Of a stretch of DNA of 64,000 bases, positions 40,597 through 49,820 are shown piece by piece. The DNA is from JALOAT01 sp041685115 (GTDB lineage Bacteria > Pseudomonadota > Gammaproteobacteria > Thiohalomonadales > Thiohalomonadaceae): NCBI GenBank assembly GCA_041685115.1, contig JAWLGK010000016.1, positions 1 to 64,000 of the forward strand. Reading direction: 5' to 3'. Position numbers and translations under genes: made by a program. Numbering within the stretch: position 1 is the stretch's first letter; each line of letters starts with the position of its first letter. The notes under the pieces were generated by a model. That model made no database searches. It was not told where the DNA came from and was given only the letters and a program-made list of their open reading frames with translations.

Positions 40597-40735
40597 CATG
40601 GATGCAGGAGGTAGGCAATGCATGGAGCGAATTGCCGAAGGACAGGATGAGCGGATCAATGAACCAACAGCCGCATCTGGATTGATCCCCTCTCCCCAGC
40701 CCTCTCCCGGAGGGAGAGGGGGCAAGAAGGGCTGC
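40597..40735. repeat. dispersed CCCTCTCCC repeat element, third copy
   Basis: TGCATGGATGCAGGAGGTAG, then GAATTGCCGAAGGACAGGAT and the CTCTCCC...GGGAGAG palindrome match 28190-28365 in the same orientation and 60-300 in inverse orientation. Confidence 0.8.
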
Positions 40736-40765
40736 CCCCCGTGGCTAATTGCTTTTTTCGTCTTT

Positions 40766-42076
40766 CTACCGCCCTTCCACCGTAAGTTTGAGGAAATGGG
40801 TTGAGCAGGAGATGCACGGGTCGTAGTTGCGGATGCCCGATTCGAGGCGCAGGCGCAGGCCCTCGTCGCTCATGTGCAGGGATTCCATGACGCTGGTGCG
40901 CATGTCCGCCTCCATCTGCGCCTGGTTCTGGCTGGTGGGCGGGATGATGGTCGCGTGGGTCACCCGGCCCTGCTCGTCCAGTTCGTAGCGGTGCCAGAGG
41001 ATGCCGCGCGGCGCCTCGGTGCAGCCCGCGCCCACGCCCGCGTGCGGCACCACGTCCACGTGCGGCTTGGGTGGCTTGTCGTAGGCTTCGAGCAGGCGGA
41101 TGGCCTCGACCATGGCGAGGTGCAATTCGATGGCGCGCGCCAGGGCGCTGTGATACGGGTTGTTGCTCGGCCAGGCGACCGGGGTCTCGCCCAACAGCTT
41201 TGCCGTGGAGGGCGGCAGCCGATCCAGGTTGTTGTTCAGGCGCGGTGCGGGTCCCACCCAGTAGGGCGCGCCGTGCAGGTGCGCGTGCAGTGCCGTGGAG
41301 TGGGGCTGCTGGAATTCCTGGAAGTGCTGCGGGAATTCGCTCACGTCGATGTTCAGGCCGCGGTCGGAGACGATGCGGCCGTAGTTCATGGGATATTCAT
41401 CGTCGGCACGCAGGGACACGCTGGGGACGTCGCGCGTCACCTCCGGTACTTTGAGGTTGCCGACCCAGCGCACCATGGCCTCCGCGTGGGGCAGCGCCTC
41501 CTTGAGTTTATGCAGCATGTCCCTGGCCTCGCCGCGAGCCGGCGCGCGATAAAAACCGCCGGGCACGGCGCCCACCGGATTCACCGGCCGGCCGCCCATG
41601 ATCTTCAGGATGGCGTTACCGAGCCCCTGCAAATGCATGCCGCGCCGCACCTCGTGGGGATAGTCCTTGGCCATCTGGATGGCGTCCGGAAAGCCGAGGA
41701 AATCCGGCGCGGCGAGCAGATGGATGTGCAGGGCGTGACTTTCGATCCACTCGCCGCAGTAATACAGCCGCTTCAGGTCGCGGATGGGCTGCGGCACATC
41801 CACACCGAAGGCCATCTCGATGGCGTTCGAGGCGCTCATCTGGTAAGCCACCGGACAGATGCCGCAGATGCGCGCGACGATGTCCGGCACCTCGCGCCAG
41901 GTGCGCGAACGCAGGAAGTGTTCGAAGAAGCGCGGCGGCTCGAAGATCTTCAGGCGCAGGTCGGTGACCTGACCGTTCTCCAGGCGCACGAACAATGCCC
42001 CCTCGCCTTCCACGCGCGTGAGGATGGGGATGTCGACACGCCGCACGCCCTGCGCCTGTCCGCTCACGTCGTTCAT
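40766..42076 (-). CDS. hydA: group 3b [NiFe]-hydrogenase large (alpha) subunit
   Basis: 436 residues. The active-site cysteine pairs are RICGIC (Cys71 and Cys74) and DPCISCSTH (Cys421 and Cys424), the four ligands of the Ni-Fe centre. RVEGEG near residue 21 is the conserved N-terminal motif. After His427 a nine-residue tail (FLKLTVEGR) remains, expected to be removed by a maturation endopeptidase. Group 3b enzymes (sulfhydrogenases) are soluble NAD(P)-linked bidirectional hydrogenases that can also reduce sulfur. The gene overlaps hydD by 4 bp and is last in hydBGDA. No hyp or endopeptidase gene lies in the window, so maturation must be encoded elsewhere. Confidence 0.92.
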   Translation of the reverse strand: MNDVSGQAQGVRRVDIPILTRVEGEGALFVRLENGQVTDLRLKIFEPPRFFEHFLRSRTWREVPDIVARICGICPVAYQMSASNAIEMAFGVDVPQPIRDLKRLYYCGEWIESHALHIHLLAAPDFLGFPDAIQMAKDYPHEVRRGMHLQGLGNAILKIMGGRPVNPVGAVPGGFYRAPARGEARDMLHKLKEALPHAEAMVRWVGNLKVPEVTRDVPSVSLRADDEYPMNYGRIVSDRGLNIDVSEFPQHFQEFQQPHSTALHAHLHGAPYWVGPAPRLNNNLDRLPPSTAKLLGETPVAWPSNNPYHSALARAIELHLAMVEAIRLLEAYDKPPKPHVDVVPHAGVGAGCTEAPRGILWHRYELDEQGRVTHATIIPPTSQNQAQMEADMRTSVMESLHMSDEGLRLRLESGIRNYDPCISCSTHFLKLTVEGR

Positions 42077-42903
42077 GGCGGCGTCACCGTGCGCGAAGTG
42101 GGCAACGGGGCATAGTCCGCCTGTCCGGCAAGCCAGCGTTCGGAGGCCGCCTTGAAGGGCGGCGACCAGCTGTAGATGAAGCGCAGGCGGTGTACGAGGC
42201 CGTCGCGCGGCAGGCCGGCGCCGATGAAGCGCCGGCCCATGGCCTCGATGTTGGCGGTCTCCGCCGGCCCGAAGCAGCTGTAACAGTCGCGCTCCTGGTG
42301 CGGGCACAGGGCGCCGCAACCGGTGCGGGTGATGGGCCCCATGCAGGGTTTTTCCTGCGCCACCAGCACGCACACGTTGCCGTCTCGCTTGCACTTCAGG
42401 CACACGGATTCGCTGGGGATGCGCGGTTGCACGCCGGCGAGCAGGCTGTTGATCACGTACTTGAGCTGCCCCTGGTCCGGCGGACAGCCGGCCAGCTCCG
42501 CATCGACGTGGATGTGTTCGGAAAACGGCGTCGAGGTGGGCAGCGCGTCGATATGTTCGGGCATGGTGTAGAACGAGGTCTTGTAGCTGTCGAGGTCGCC
42601 CCAGTTGCGCAGCGCCTGGATGCCGCCCGCCGTGCCGCAGGCGCCGATGGCCACCACCAGCGTGCTGTTCTCGCGGATCTTGCGGATGCGCTCCACCTCG
42701 TCCGGCGTGCTCACCGAACCTTCCACGAAGGAGACGTCGTACTTGCCATAGGGCCCGTCGCCCGTCTCGCTGGTGGCCTCGATGAAATAGGCGATCTCCA
42801 GCCGGTCGGCCAATTGCAGCAATTCGTCCTCCAGGGTCAGGAATTGCAGCTGGCAGCCATCGCAGGAACTGAACTTGTGCACCGCGATGCGCGCCATGGC
42901 CAT
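42073..42903 (-). CDS. hydD: group 3b hydrogenase small (delta) subunit
   Basis: 276 residues without a Tat signal, consistent with a cytoplasmic enzyme. SSCDGCQLQFL and GACGTAGG carry ligands of the proximal [4Fe-4S] cluster, with AGCPPDQGQL further on. Cysteines in CLKCKRDGNVC, CMGPITRTGCGALC and CYSCFGP ligate two more clusters. It passes electrons from the Ni-Fe centre to the beta/gamma diaphorase. One base separates it from hydG, and its stop overlaps hydA as ATGA. A second ATG two codons in is an alternative start. Confidence 0.92.
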   Translation of the reverse strand: MAMARIAVHKFSSCDGCQLQFLTLEDELLQLADRLEIAYFIEATSETGDGPYGKYDVSFVEGSVSTPDEVERIRKIRENSTLVVAIGACGTAGGIQALRNWGDLDSYKTSFYTMPEHIDALPTSTPFSEHIHVDAELAGCPPDQGQLKYVINSLLAGVQPRIPSESVCLKCKRDGNVCVLVAQEKPCMGPITRTGCGALCPHQERDCYSCFGPAETANIEAMGRRFIGAGLPRDGLVHRLRFIYSWSPPFKAASERWLAGQADYAPLPTSRTVTPP

Positions 42904-42904
42904 G

Positions 42905-43753
42905 TCAGAACCCCTTCACCGGCATGAGCCGGCGCACCCGTTGGTAGGGAAACACGGGACCGTCCTTGCAGATGAAGTCCGGACCGTATTGGCAGTGGCC
43001 GCAATGGCCGAGGCCGCATTGCATGCTGCGCTCCATGGACACATAGATATCCTCGATGGGGCGGCCACGCCGCAGCAATTCCTCGGCCACTGCGCGCATC
43101 ATGGGTTCCGGTCCGCACATCATGGTCATGCCTTCGATGGCCTCCGGCGGCAGATCATCGAGCAGTTGCGTGACCAGGCCGGTGCGTCCGGTCCAACCCG
43201 GCGCTGCTTCCTGGGAAGCGAACATGCACACAGTGTCCGGTGCCTTGCACCAGTTCTCGAAGCGCTCACCGTAGATCAGGTCGTCGGGTTTGCGCACACC
43301 GTGGCAGACGCTGATCTTGCCGTACTGGCCGCGCCGCGCGTGGGCGTACTGCACGACCGAGGCGGTCGGCGCACAGCCGATGCCACCGGTGATCACCAGG
43401 ATGTTCCTACCCTTGGCCTGAGCCATGGGCCAGCCCGTGCCGAAGGGCCCGCGCAGGCCCATGACATCGCCGGGTTTCACACGCACCATGCCCTCGGTGA
43501 CACGGCCCACCGCGCGGATGGTGTGATCGATGAACTCACTATCACCCGGGTCGGAGGAAATGGAGATGGGCACCTCGCCCACCCGGGCGAGGTACAACAT
43601 GTTGAACTGGCCTGGCACAAAGACATAAGCAGCGCGCTGCGCCGGATCGGTGAGGCGCAGGCGCAGGGTATTGATGCCCGGGGCCTCCTCGATGTTGTCC
43701 ATCACCTCGGCGGCCATGGGCAGGTAGGGATTGGTGTTCGGCAAGGCGCTCAT
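42905..43753 (-). CDS. hydG: group 3b hydrogenase gamma subunit (FAD/NAD(P)-binding)
   Basis: 282 residues of the ferredoxin-NADP reductase type: FAD-binding beta barrel (about 15-105), NAD(P)-binding GGIGCAPTASV (about 120-130) and MMCGPEPMM near 222. The C-terminal [2Fe-2S] motif is CGLGHCGHC followed by CKDG. It is the diaphorase that exchanges electrons with NAD(P)H. It overlaps hydB by 4 bp (ATGA). This is distinct from the unrelated radical SAM HydG of [FeFe]-hydrogenase maturation. Confidence 0.9.
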   Translation of the reverse strand: MSALPNTNPYLPMAAEVMDNIEEAPGINTLRLRLTDPAQRAAYVFVPGQFNMLYLARVGEVPISISSDPGDSEFIDHTIRAVGRVTEGMVRVKPGDVMGLRGPFGTGWPMAQAKGRNILVITGGIGCAPTASVVQYAHARRGQYGKISVCHGVRKPDDLIYGERFENWCKAPDTVCMFASQEAAPGWTGRTGLVTQLLDDLPPEAIEGMTMMCGPEPMMRAVAEELLRRGRPIEDIYVSMERSMQCGLGHCGHCQYGPDFICKDGPVFPYQRVRRLMPVKGF

Positions 43754-44862
43754 GCTTTGAGTCCGGGTTCGGCGCGGATGGCCGCCGCTTCTTCGGTAAG
43801 GTCGATGCCGGTTGGGCACCAGGTGATGCAGCGCCCACAACCCACGCAGCCCGACACGTCGAACTGTTTCCACCAGGAACCCAGTTTGTGGGTGAGCCAC
43901 TGGCGGTAACGCTGCTTCACCTGCGGCCGCAGGCGCGCGCCGTGGGTGGAGCCGTGTTCCATGGTGAAACAGGCGTCCCACTGGCGGACGTGAGCGCTCG
44001 ACGTACCGTCCATGTCCGCTACTTCATTCTCGCGGTGGCAAAAACAGGTCGGACACACCATCACGCAGTTGGCGCAGGACAGGCAGCGCGCCGCCACGTC
44101 GTCCCAGCGGGGGTGATCCAGGTTGTCGAACAGCAGCTCGTAGATGCCGTCGTTATCGATGCGCCGGGTCTGTGACTGGGCCACCTGCGCGATCTGCTGC
44201 GCCGCCTGACGGTGATGCTCTTCACCGGCGGGCGCGAGCGGGAGCTGCGCGGCGAGCGCCTCCCCGGCCTCACTGCCCGCCTCCAGCAGGAAGGCGTCGT
44301 GCAGTTCGGTGAGGGCGATGTCGAAGGCCTCGGTCACGCGCGGGCCGGCGCCCTGCGAGGCGCAGAAACAGGTGGACGCGCACACCGAACAGTTCACCGC
44401 GACGATGAAGATGCTGCGGCGGCGCTGCTCGAAATAGGGGTCGGAAAAACTGGCGTGGCGGCCGGCGATGAAGGTGCGATCCTGCACGCGCATGCCCGCG
44501 ATATCGCAGGCGCGCGCACCGATCACCGCCGTCGGACGGTCGTCGGGCAGGTGGGCATGAAAGGCGACCTGGCCGTCGTGGCTGACGCTCCAAAGCCGTT
44601 CCTCAGCCGCAAAGGTGAAACGTTTAAGCGACTCGTGGCCGTGCACGAAATCGAACATTCGCTCGCCGCCGTCATGGCTGAGTCGGTAGCGACCGGGCAC
44701 CTGCTCGCTTTTATAGCCGCGCGGAAGTTCATCAGCGGAACCGATTTCATCGAACACCACGGCGCCGGCCCGCGGCACGGGAGCGAAGACGCGATAGCCC
44801 GCCTGGGCCAGCGTTTGAACAAGGGCATCAAACTTCGCCCGAGGCAAAAGCGCAGGTTCCAT
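43750..44862 (-). CDS. hydB: group 3b hydrogenase beta subunit (4Fe-4S ferredoxin-like)
   Basis: 370 residues and first gene of the operon. Two [4Fe-4S] motifs, CLSCANCVMVCPTCFC (about 245-260) and CVGCGRCITWCP (about 335-346), are joined by an additional cysteine group, CSVCASTCFC. The subunit relays electrons between the delta and gamma subunits. The ATG at 44862 has GAGG upstream; a TTG two codons earlier is less likely. A 1-kb non-coding region with repeats lies upstream and must include the promoter. Confidence 0.9.
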   Translation of the reverse strand: MEPALLPRAKFDALVQTLAQAGYRVFAPVPRAGAVVFDEIGSADELPRGYKSEQVPGRYRLSHDGGERMFDFVHGHESLKRFTFAAEERLWSVSHDGQVAFHAHLPDDRPTAVIGARACDIAGMRVQDRTFIAGRHASFSDPYFEQRRRSIFIVAVNCSVCASTCFCASQGAGPRVTEAFDIALTELHDAFLLEAGSEAGEALAAQLPLAPAGEEHHRQAAQQIAQVAQSQTRRIDNDGIYELLFDNLDHPRWDDVAARCLSCANCVMVCPTCFCHRENEVADMDGTSSAHVRQWDACFTMEHGSTHGARLRPQVKQRYRQWLTHKLGSWWKQFDVSGCVGCGRCITWCPTGIDLTEEAAAIRAEPGLKA

Positions 44863-45017
44863 CCGCAATCCTCGCAGCCGATCCAGGATGAGTATAGGAA
44901 CGCCTTGCGAACCTGCGCGTTTCGTAGCCCGGATGAAGCGCAGCGGAATCCGGGGTTGAGTGCTTGTTGTTTGGCTTGGGTGATCTGAGGATGCGCTGCG
45001 CGCAAAGATTATTTGAC
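44863..45017. other. intergenic, short palindromic repeat only
   Basis: Contains TAGCCCGGATGAAGCGCAGCG...AATCCGGGG at about 44924-44956, an imperfect palindrome whose relative lies at 45856-45900. This is the presumed hydB upstream region; no regulator site could be recognised with confidence. Confidence 0.5.
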
Positions 45018-45822
45018 GGGGGTTTTCGCCCCCCTACGACGAGGTACTTTTCTTTGCGCGGCCAAAGAAAAGTACCGCAAAGAAGGGTGGCCCGGCGCAC
45101 GAGAGCGAAGCGGCTTTGACGGCGACGGGCCAGTGGCCGCGATAGGTAGAGGCGAGACCGGGCCACCAGGTGTCCGCTCCCGCACCTGGCCTATCGGCCC
45201 CGCGTCGCGGCCACCCGCCCGAATCCCGCGCCGCCCCCTCGGGGCGGTGCCCTGCGCTCCTCGTCCGAATCGGGGGTCCACGACGGGGCCTTCTGCCCCG
45301 ACGTGGACGGCGCGCCATCCCTGGCGCGCCCCCTGCGGGCCTTATCCGATTCGGACTCCGGTGCTCGGCGCGGCATACGGGATTCGAAGAATCCGTCCGA
45401 TATCACAACGCTCGAAATGCATCGAGCGGTATTTCCAGCTTTCTTTTCTTCCTGTTTTCTTTTTTTGGCGCGAAGCGCCTCTTGAGCGAGCAAAGCGAGC
45501 GGTCTTTGAGCCCCGTTTGGCTCGCCGAGCAACGGAGGCCAAGGCGGAAATGGCCCCGAAGGGGGATGCGCCAGGGATGGCGCATCGTCTGCACTCGGGC
45601 CAGGATGGCCCGTGTGTGGACCCCGCCTTGGCTGACCAATCGGCAGGATTGCCGATTGGCACGCCGTAGGCGCCCGTAGGGCAGCGGCACAGGGATGTGC
45701 CGCTGTGACGTAGCGCAGGGAACCCCCGAAGGGGGCGAGCCAGTCGGGCGGCCTTTCTTTTGGTTCCTTTTCTTTGGCCGCGCAAAGAAAAGGAACCCGG
45801 CGTAGGGGGACGGAATCCCCCG
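45018..45822. mobile_element. non-coding ~805-bp island with inverted termini (non-autonomous element?)
   Basis: The left end (45018-45085) and the reverse complement of the right end (45755-45822) share GGGGG, CCCCCTACG, TTTTCTTTGCGCGGCCAAAG and AAAG blocks in the same order. Each end also contains its own palindrome, CTTTTCTTTG...CAAAGAAAAG. No transposase or plausible protein was found between them; frames read through Arg/Pro-rich, low-information sequence. Internally GCGAGCAAAGCGAGC and similar short repeats occur. Whether it moves is unknown. Confidence 0.55.
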
Positions 45823-45906
45823 CCTAATCAATCTTCGGGCGTAAGCCCATCCACTGTCCCCGGGTTCCGCTGCGCTCCACCCGGGCTACGCCGGGACGGG
45901 CGGTTT

Positions 45907-46317
45907 TCAATCCACCGGCTTGCGGCGCAGCGCCTTGGTGGCGCCGCGTTTGGTCTTGCTGTCCATGCGCCGCTGCTGGGAGCTGCGCGTCGGCTTGGTG
46001 GGCCGGCGTTTTTTCGGTGTCGTCGCCACGCTCATGATGAGCGACTGCAAACGCGCCAAGGCCGCCTCGCGGTTCTTTTCCAGGCTGCGGAATTCCTGGG
46101 CCTTGATCACCACCACGCCGTCGCTGGTGATGCGATGGTCCTGGAGGGCCAGCAGGCGTTCCTTGTAGGCTTCGGGCAGCGACGAGCGCACCACGTCGAA
46201 GCGCAGGTGCACCGCATTGGACACCTTGTTCACGTTCTGCCCGCCGGCGCCCTGGGCGCGAATGGCGGTGAGCTCGATCTCATCGTCGGACAGCGCGACG
46301 GTGCGTGAGATCTGCAT
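45907..46317 (-). CDS. arfB: alternative ribosome-rescue factor / peptidyl-tRNA hydrolase ArfB
   Basis: 136 residues. GAGGQNVNKV holds the GGQ catalytic loop that hydrolyses peptidyl-tRNA on stalled ribosomes. The C-terminal Lys/Arg-rich tail (about 95-136) enters the empty mRNA channel, as known for ArfB (YaeJ), and distinguishes it from longer release factors. Adjacent to the methyltransferase gene with a 3-bp gap, so likely cotranscribed. Confidence 0.92.
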   Translation of the reverse strand: MQISRTVALSDDEIELTAIRAQGAGGQNVNKVSNAVHLRFDVVRSSLPEAYKERLLALQDHRITSDGVVVIKAQEFRSLEKNREAALARLQSLIMSVATTPKKRRPTKPTRSSQQRRMDSKTKRGATKALRRKPVD

Positions 46318-46320
46318 GGT

Positions 46321-46917
46321 TCAGCGACGCTCCCAGCACAGCAGCCGGTTGTTCTGCGGCATGGCGAAGTCGTCACGGAGCGCGAGGCCGGCGGCATCAG
46401 CCAAGGCGTTCAGATCGGTCACGTCGCGGATGCCGCTGCACGGATCGCGTTGCTTCAGCCAGGCGTCAAAGCGCGCGTTGCTCTCGCTGGTGTAGCGGCC
46501 GTCGTAGTTGAACGGACCGTACAGCGCGAACAGGCCACCGCCCGGCAGCAGCCGACCGAGCCCGGCAAACAGGGATTCGACCTCCGGCCAGTCCATGATG
46601 TGCGTGGTGTTGGCGGAAAACACCGCATCCACGGCAGGCGCCGGCCAGTCTGCCTGGGTGACGTCCAGCGCCAGGGGCGGATGCACGTTCGCAAGGCCCG
46701 CCTCGGTGAGCCACAGGCGGATCCCGGCGTGGTTTTCCATGCGATCACTGGTGTACCACTGCAAAAACGGAAGCTGCGCGCCGAAATAGACGGCGTGCTG
46801 GCCGGTGCCGCTGCCGATCTCGAGCACCGCCTTGCGATCGGCGAACAGGTCGCGGAGGACGGCCAGGATGGGCTCGCGGTTCTGATCGCAGGATTCGGCG
46901 TAGGGTTTCGCGTCCAT
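46321..46917 (-). CDS. DUF938-family SAM-dependent methyltransferase
   Basis: 198 residues. EIGSGTGQHAVYF is the SAM-binding motif I; the N-terminus (YAESCDQNREPIL) and SANTTHIMDW are characteristic of DUF938. YGPFNYDGRYTS is the conserved later block. The substrate of this family is not established. It lies 3 bp upstream of arfB on the same strand. Confidence 0.9.
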   Translation of the reverse strand: MDAKPYAESCDQNREPILAVLRDLFADRKAVLEIGSGTGQHAVYFGAQLPFLQWYTSDRMENHAGIRLWLTEAGLANVHPPLALDVTQADWPAPAVDAVFSANTTHIMDWPEVESLFAGLGRLLPGGGLFALYGPFNYDGRYTSESNARFDAWLKQRDPCSGIRDVTDLNALADAAGLALRDDFAMPQNNRLLCWERR

Positions 46918-47008
46918 GGGGTTATGTTCGCATAGCTGGTCGTGGGAGAAACATCCCGGCTAACGCACCGGTCCGCAAATGCGCAAGGCGAACCTGTAGA
47001 ATCGCACC

Positions 47009-48523
47009 ATGTCCCGCATCGTGCTCGCCACCCTCAACGCCAAGTTCATCCACGCCTCCCTCGGTCTGCGTTATCTGCTCGCCAATTTGGGGCCGCTGCG
47101 CAGCGAGGCGCGCCTGATGGAGTTCACCATCGATCAGCGCCCGGTGGAGATCGCCGAGAAATTGCTCGCCCAGGCGCCGCGGGTCATCGGCCTCAGCGTC
47201 TACATCTGGAATGCACGGGAAACGGCGCACCTGGTGGCGCTGCTCAAGCGCCTCGCGCCCGAGGTGGTCATCGTGCTCGGCGGACCCGAGGTGAGCCACG
47301 AAACGGAGGGGCAGCCGCTGGTCGCGTTGGCCGACTACGCCATCGCCGGCCACGGCGACAAGGCCTTTGCCGAGCTGGCGGCGCGGCTCCTGGCGGGCGA
47401 ACGCCCGGCCGGGAAGATCATCCAGGCCGCGCCCCCGGCGTTTGCGACCCTGGAACTGCCCTACCACGAATACACCGACGAGGATCTGGCCCATCGGCTG
47501 CTTTACGTGGAGGCCTCGCGCGGCTGTCCCTTCAAGTGCGAGTTCTGCCTCTCCGCGTTGGACAAGACCGCCTGGCCCTTCGACCTGGATCGCTTCCTTG
47601 GGGAAATGGCGCGCCTCTACGCGCGCGGTGCGCGCCAGTTCAAGTTCGTGGACCGCACCTTCAACCTGAACGTGAAGGCCTCGCAGCGCATCCTGGATTT
47701 CTTCCTCGAACGGCTCGATGAACGCCTGTTCCTGCATTTCGAGGTGATCCCGGATCACCTGCCCGATGGCCTCAAGGAACGGCTGAAACGCTTTCCGCCC
47801 GGCTCACTGCAACTGGAAGTGGGCGTGCAGACCTTCAATCCCGAGGTGCAGGCGCTCATCAGCCGCAAACAGGACAACGTGGTGAGCGAGGCCAACCTGC
47901 GCTGGCTGCGCGAGCACACCCACACGCACCTGCATGCGGACTTGATTATCGGTTTGCCCGGCGAGGACCTGGCCAGTTTCGCGGCGGGTTTCAATCGGTT
48001 GTGGGCGCTGCGTCCCCACGAGATCCAGGTGGGCATCCTCAAGCGCCTGCGCGGCGCGCCCGTTGCGCGCCACACCGAAAGCCACGGCCTGCGCTTCGAT
48101 CCGCAGCCGCCCTACGGCGTGCTCGCCACCGATCGCATCGACTTTCCCACCATGCAGCGCCTCACGCGTCTTGCGCGCTACTGGGATCTGGTGGCGAATT
48201 CCGGGCGTTTTCCCACCACCCTGCCGCTGCTGCTCGGTGATGACGCCTTCGGCAATTTCCTGGCCTTCAGCGACTGGCTGCACCGGCGCACGGGCCAGAC
48301 CAGCCGCATCGCCCTGCCACGCCTGTTCGAGCTGCTGCACGCGCATTTATTGGAGCGGGGTCTCGATGATGGCGTGCTGCTGGAGGCACTGGCCCGCGAT
48401 TGCGCGGTGCACGGCGCCAAGGGTTGTCCGGCCATCCTGCACCCGGCCCTGGCGCGGCTCACCGCGGCTGAGCGGCGCAAGGTGCAGGCGCCGCAGCGCC
48501 AGGCGCGGCATTTGCGCGATTGA
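47009..48523 (+). CDS. B12-binding-type radical SAM protein (DUF4080)
   Basis: 504 residues. The N-terminal Rossmann-like B12-binding domain (about 1-135) lacks the classic base-off DxHxxG. The radical SAM core has CPFKCEFC at about 173-180 supplying the [4Fe-4S] ligands, and GGPEVSHE upstream. A C-terminal DUF4080 domain spans about 345-495. Family members are often described as methylthiotransferase-like or anaerobic enzymes, but the reaction is not known. Divergent from the DUF938-arfB pair. Confidence 0.88.
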   Translation: MSRIVLATLNAKFIHASLGLRYLLANLGPLRSEARLMEFTIDQRPVEIAEKLLAQAPRVIGLSVYIWNARETAHLVALLKRLAPEVVIVLGGPEVSHETEGQPLVALADYAIAGHGDKAFAELAARLLAGERPAGKIIQAAPPAFATLELPYHEYTDEDLAHRLLYVEASRGCPFKCEFCLSALDKTAWPFDLDRFLGEMARLYARGARQFKFVDRTFNLNVKASQRILDFFLERLDERLFLHFEVIPDHLPDGLKERLKRFPPGSLQLEVGVQTFNPEVQALISRKQDNVVSEANLRWLREHTHTHLHADLIIGLPGEDLASFAAGFNRLWALRPHEIQVGILKRLRGAPVARHTESHGLRFDPQPPYGVLATDRIDFPTMQRLTRLARYWDLVANSGRFPTTLPLLLGDDAFGNFLAFSDWLHRRTGQTSRIALPRLFELLHAHLLERGLDDGVLLEALARDCAVHGAKGCPAILHPALARLTAAERRKVQAPQRQARHLRD

Positions 48524-48584
48524 CCGGCAGGTTCGCCCTTCGCCAGCCCCGCATGAGCCGACCCTGGCGGCGAACCATAAGGGT

Positions 48585-49637
48585 TCAGAGTTCCCGCATG
48601 CTGTAAGCGGCGAGCTGGGCGGCAGGCAGCGTACGCACCCAGGGCTTGTGGCGGTGCAGGTCCGCGGGCAAGGCCTTCAGGCCCGCCTTGGCCTCGCCCA
48701 CCGACGCGAACGCGCCGTAGAACAGCCGGTACCAGGGGCCGCCGGCATGCTCCCCGACCACATACTGGACCTGCGCCTCGTCGAGGCCATGCTGGCGCAC
48801 CAGGGCAACGAGGTCCGCCCGGCTGCGGCTGCCCAGCAATTGCAGTGTGTAGCGTGGCGTGGCGGCCGGCACCGGCGTCGGCACGGTGAGCCGGCGAGCG
48901 CTGGCCTTGATGAGCCCGGGCATCGCCACCTCGCGAGATTCCACCGGGTTGGGCCTCACGTCCTCGCGCGGCGCCGCCGGCACGGGCCCGTCAGACGCAG
49001 GCTCGGGCTCGGCGCCCGTAATCACGATGCGCTGGTCCGTGAAGGCCGGCGCGGGGGCGGCCGCGGCACCGGACGGCGGTAGGCCGGCGGCCTGCGGCTC
49101 GGGGCGGATGATGATGCGCCTATCGTCCGCCTGCGGCTGCCCCGTTTCGGCCGGGACGGTGCGAACAGGCGTATCGTCTGCCCCGGGGTGGTGGGCGTCG
49201 CTGCCGATCTCGCTGATGATGATGCGTTCGTCCTTGGGCGGCGCGGCACTGGCGGGCGGCACGGCGGCAAAGCGCAGCTGCTCGTTGGCCATGGCGAGTG
49301 CGCGTGCCGCCTTGGGGTGACCGAGCCGCGCGGCGTCCTGGAACCAGGCCACGGCGCGGTAACGGTCCTGGCGCACACCGCGGCCGTAGTAATAGAGATA
49401 ACCAAGGGCGTATTGCGCCTCGGTGTCGCCCTGCATGGCCGGCACCGCGAGCAGTTGGGCGGCGCGGTTGTAGTCACCCCGTGCGTAGGCGGCCTGGGCC
49501 TGCTCGACCGCGTTGGTGCTGCGCATGCCTCCCGCGCCGGCGCAACCGGCCAGCGTGGCGGCAAGCAGCGCGGCGGTCACCGCACGGGCGAGCGGATGAA
49601 CCCTTGCCGGCAGCGGTTTTGCAGTTGTGTCGTCCAT
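48585..49637 (-). CDS. Sel1-repeat and SPOR-domain lipoprotein
   Basis: 350 residues. Lipobox LAGC gives a lipidated cysteine at about 32. Two Sel1-like repeats (about 42-115) contain GDTEAQYALGYLYYYGRGV. A Pro/Ala-rich linker has three [DE]-x-RI-[IV]-I motifs (ERIIIS, RRIIIR, QRIVIT). A SPOR domain is at about 260-345 (YTLQLLGSRSRADL...WYRLFYGAF). SPOR domains bind denuded glycan strands at division septa, so it is probably septal. GGAGGGGGAGC directly precedes the ATG at 49637. Upstream in-frame extension is rejected because it would precede the signal peptide. Confidence 0.82.
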   Translation of the reverse strand: MDDTTAKPLPARVHPLARAVTAALLAATLAGCAGAGGMRSTNAVEQAQAAYARGDYNRAAQLLAVPAMQGDTEAQYALGYLYYYGRGVRQDRYRAVAWFQDAARLGHPKAARALAMANEQLRFAAVPPASAAPPKDERIIISEIGSDAHHPGADDTPVRTVPAETGQPQADDRRIIIRPEPQAAGLPPSGAAAAPAPAFTDQRIVITGAEPEPASDGPVPAAPREDVRPNPVESREVAMPGLIKASARRLTVPTPVPAATPRYTLQLLGSRSRADLVALVRQHGLDEAQVQYVVGEHAGGPWYRLFYGAFASVGEAKAGLKALPADLHRHKPWVRTLPAAQLAAYSMREL

Positions 49638-49820
49638 GCTCCCCCTCCAAATACGCGACGCACGCCGTTCCGGCGGACGTCGATGGTGACGGATCGCGCC
49701 CATGCGGACAAGCGACCTGCGGATTATAGCGGCCGCGGGGCGCACGCGCGCCGAACAGGCAATTCCTGTCAGAAGGAAGGTGGAAGCGCGGGAGGCCGAG
49801 GCCTCCCGCTTGGGGATCGC

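Noticed and set aside
45013..45669. Possible gene in the non-coding island
   Set aside because: The frame starts in the inverted terminus and is low-information Arg/Pro/Ala sequence; no binding site or family resemblance.
48530..48576. Hairpin GGTTCGCC...GGCGAACC after the radical SAM gene as a terminator
   Set aside because: The loop is long and there is no T tract; too weak to call.
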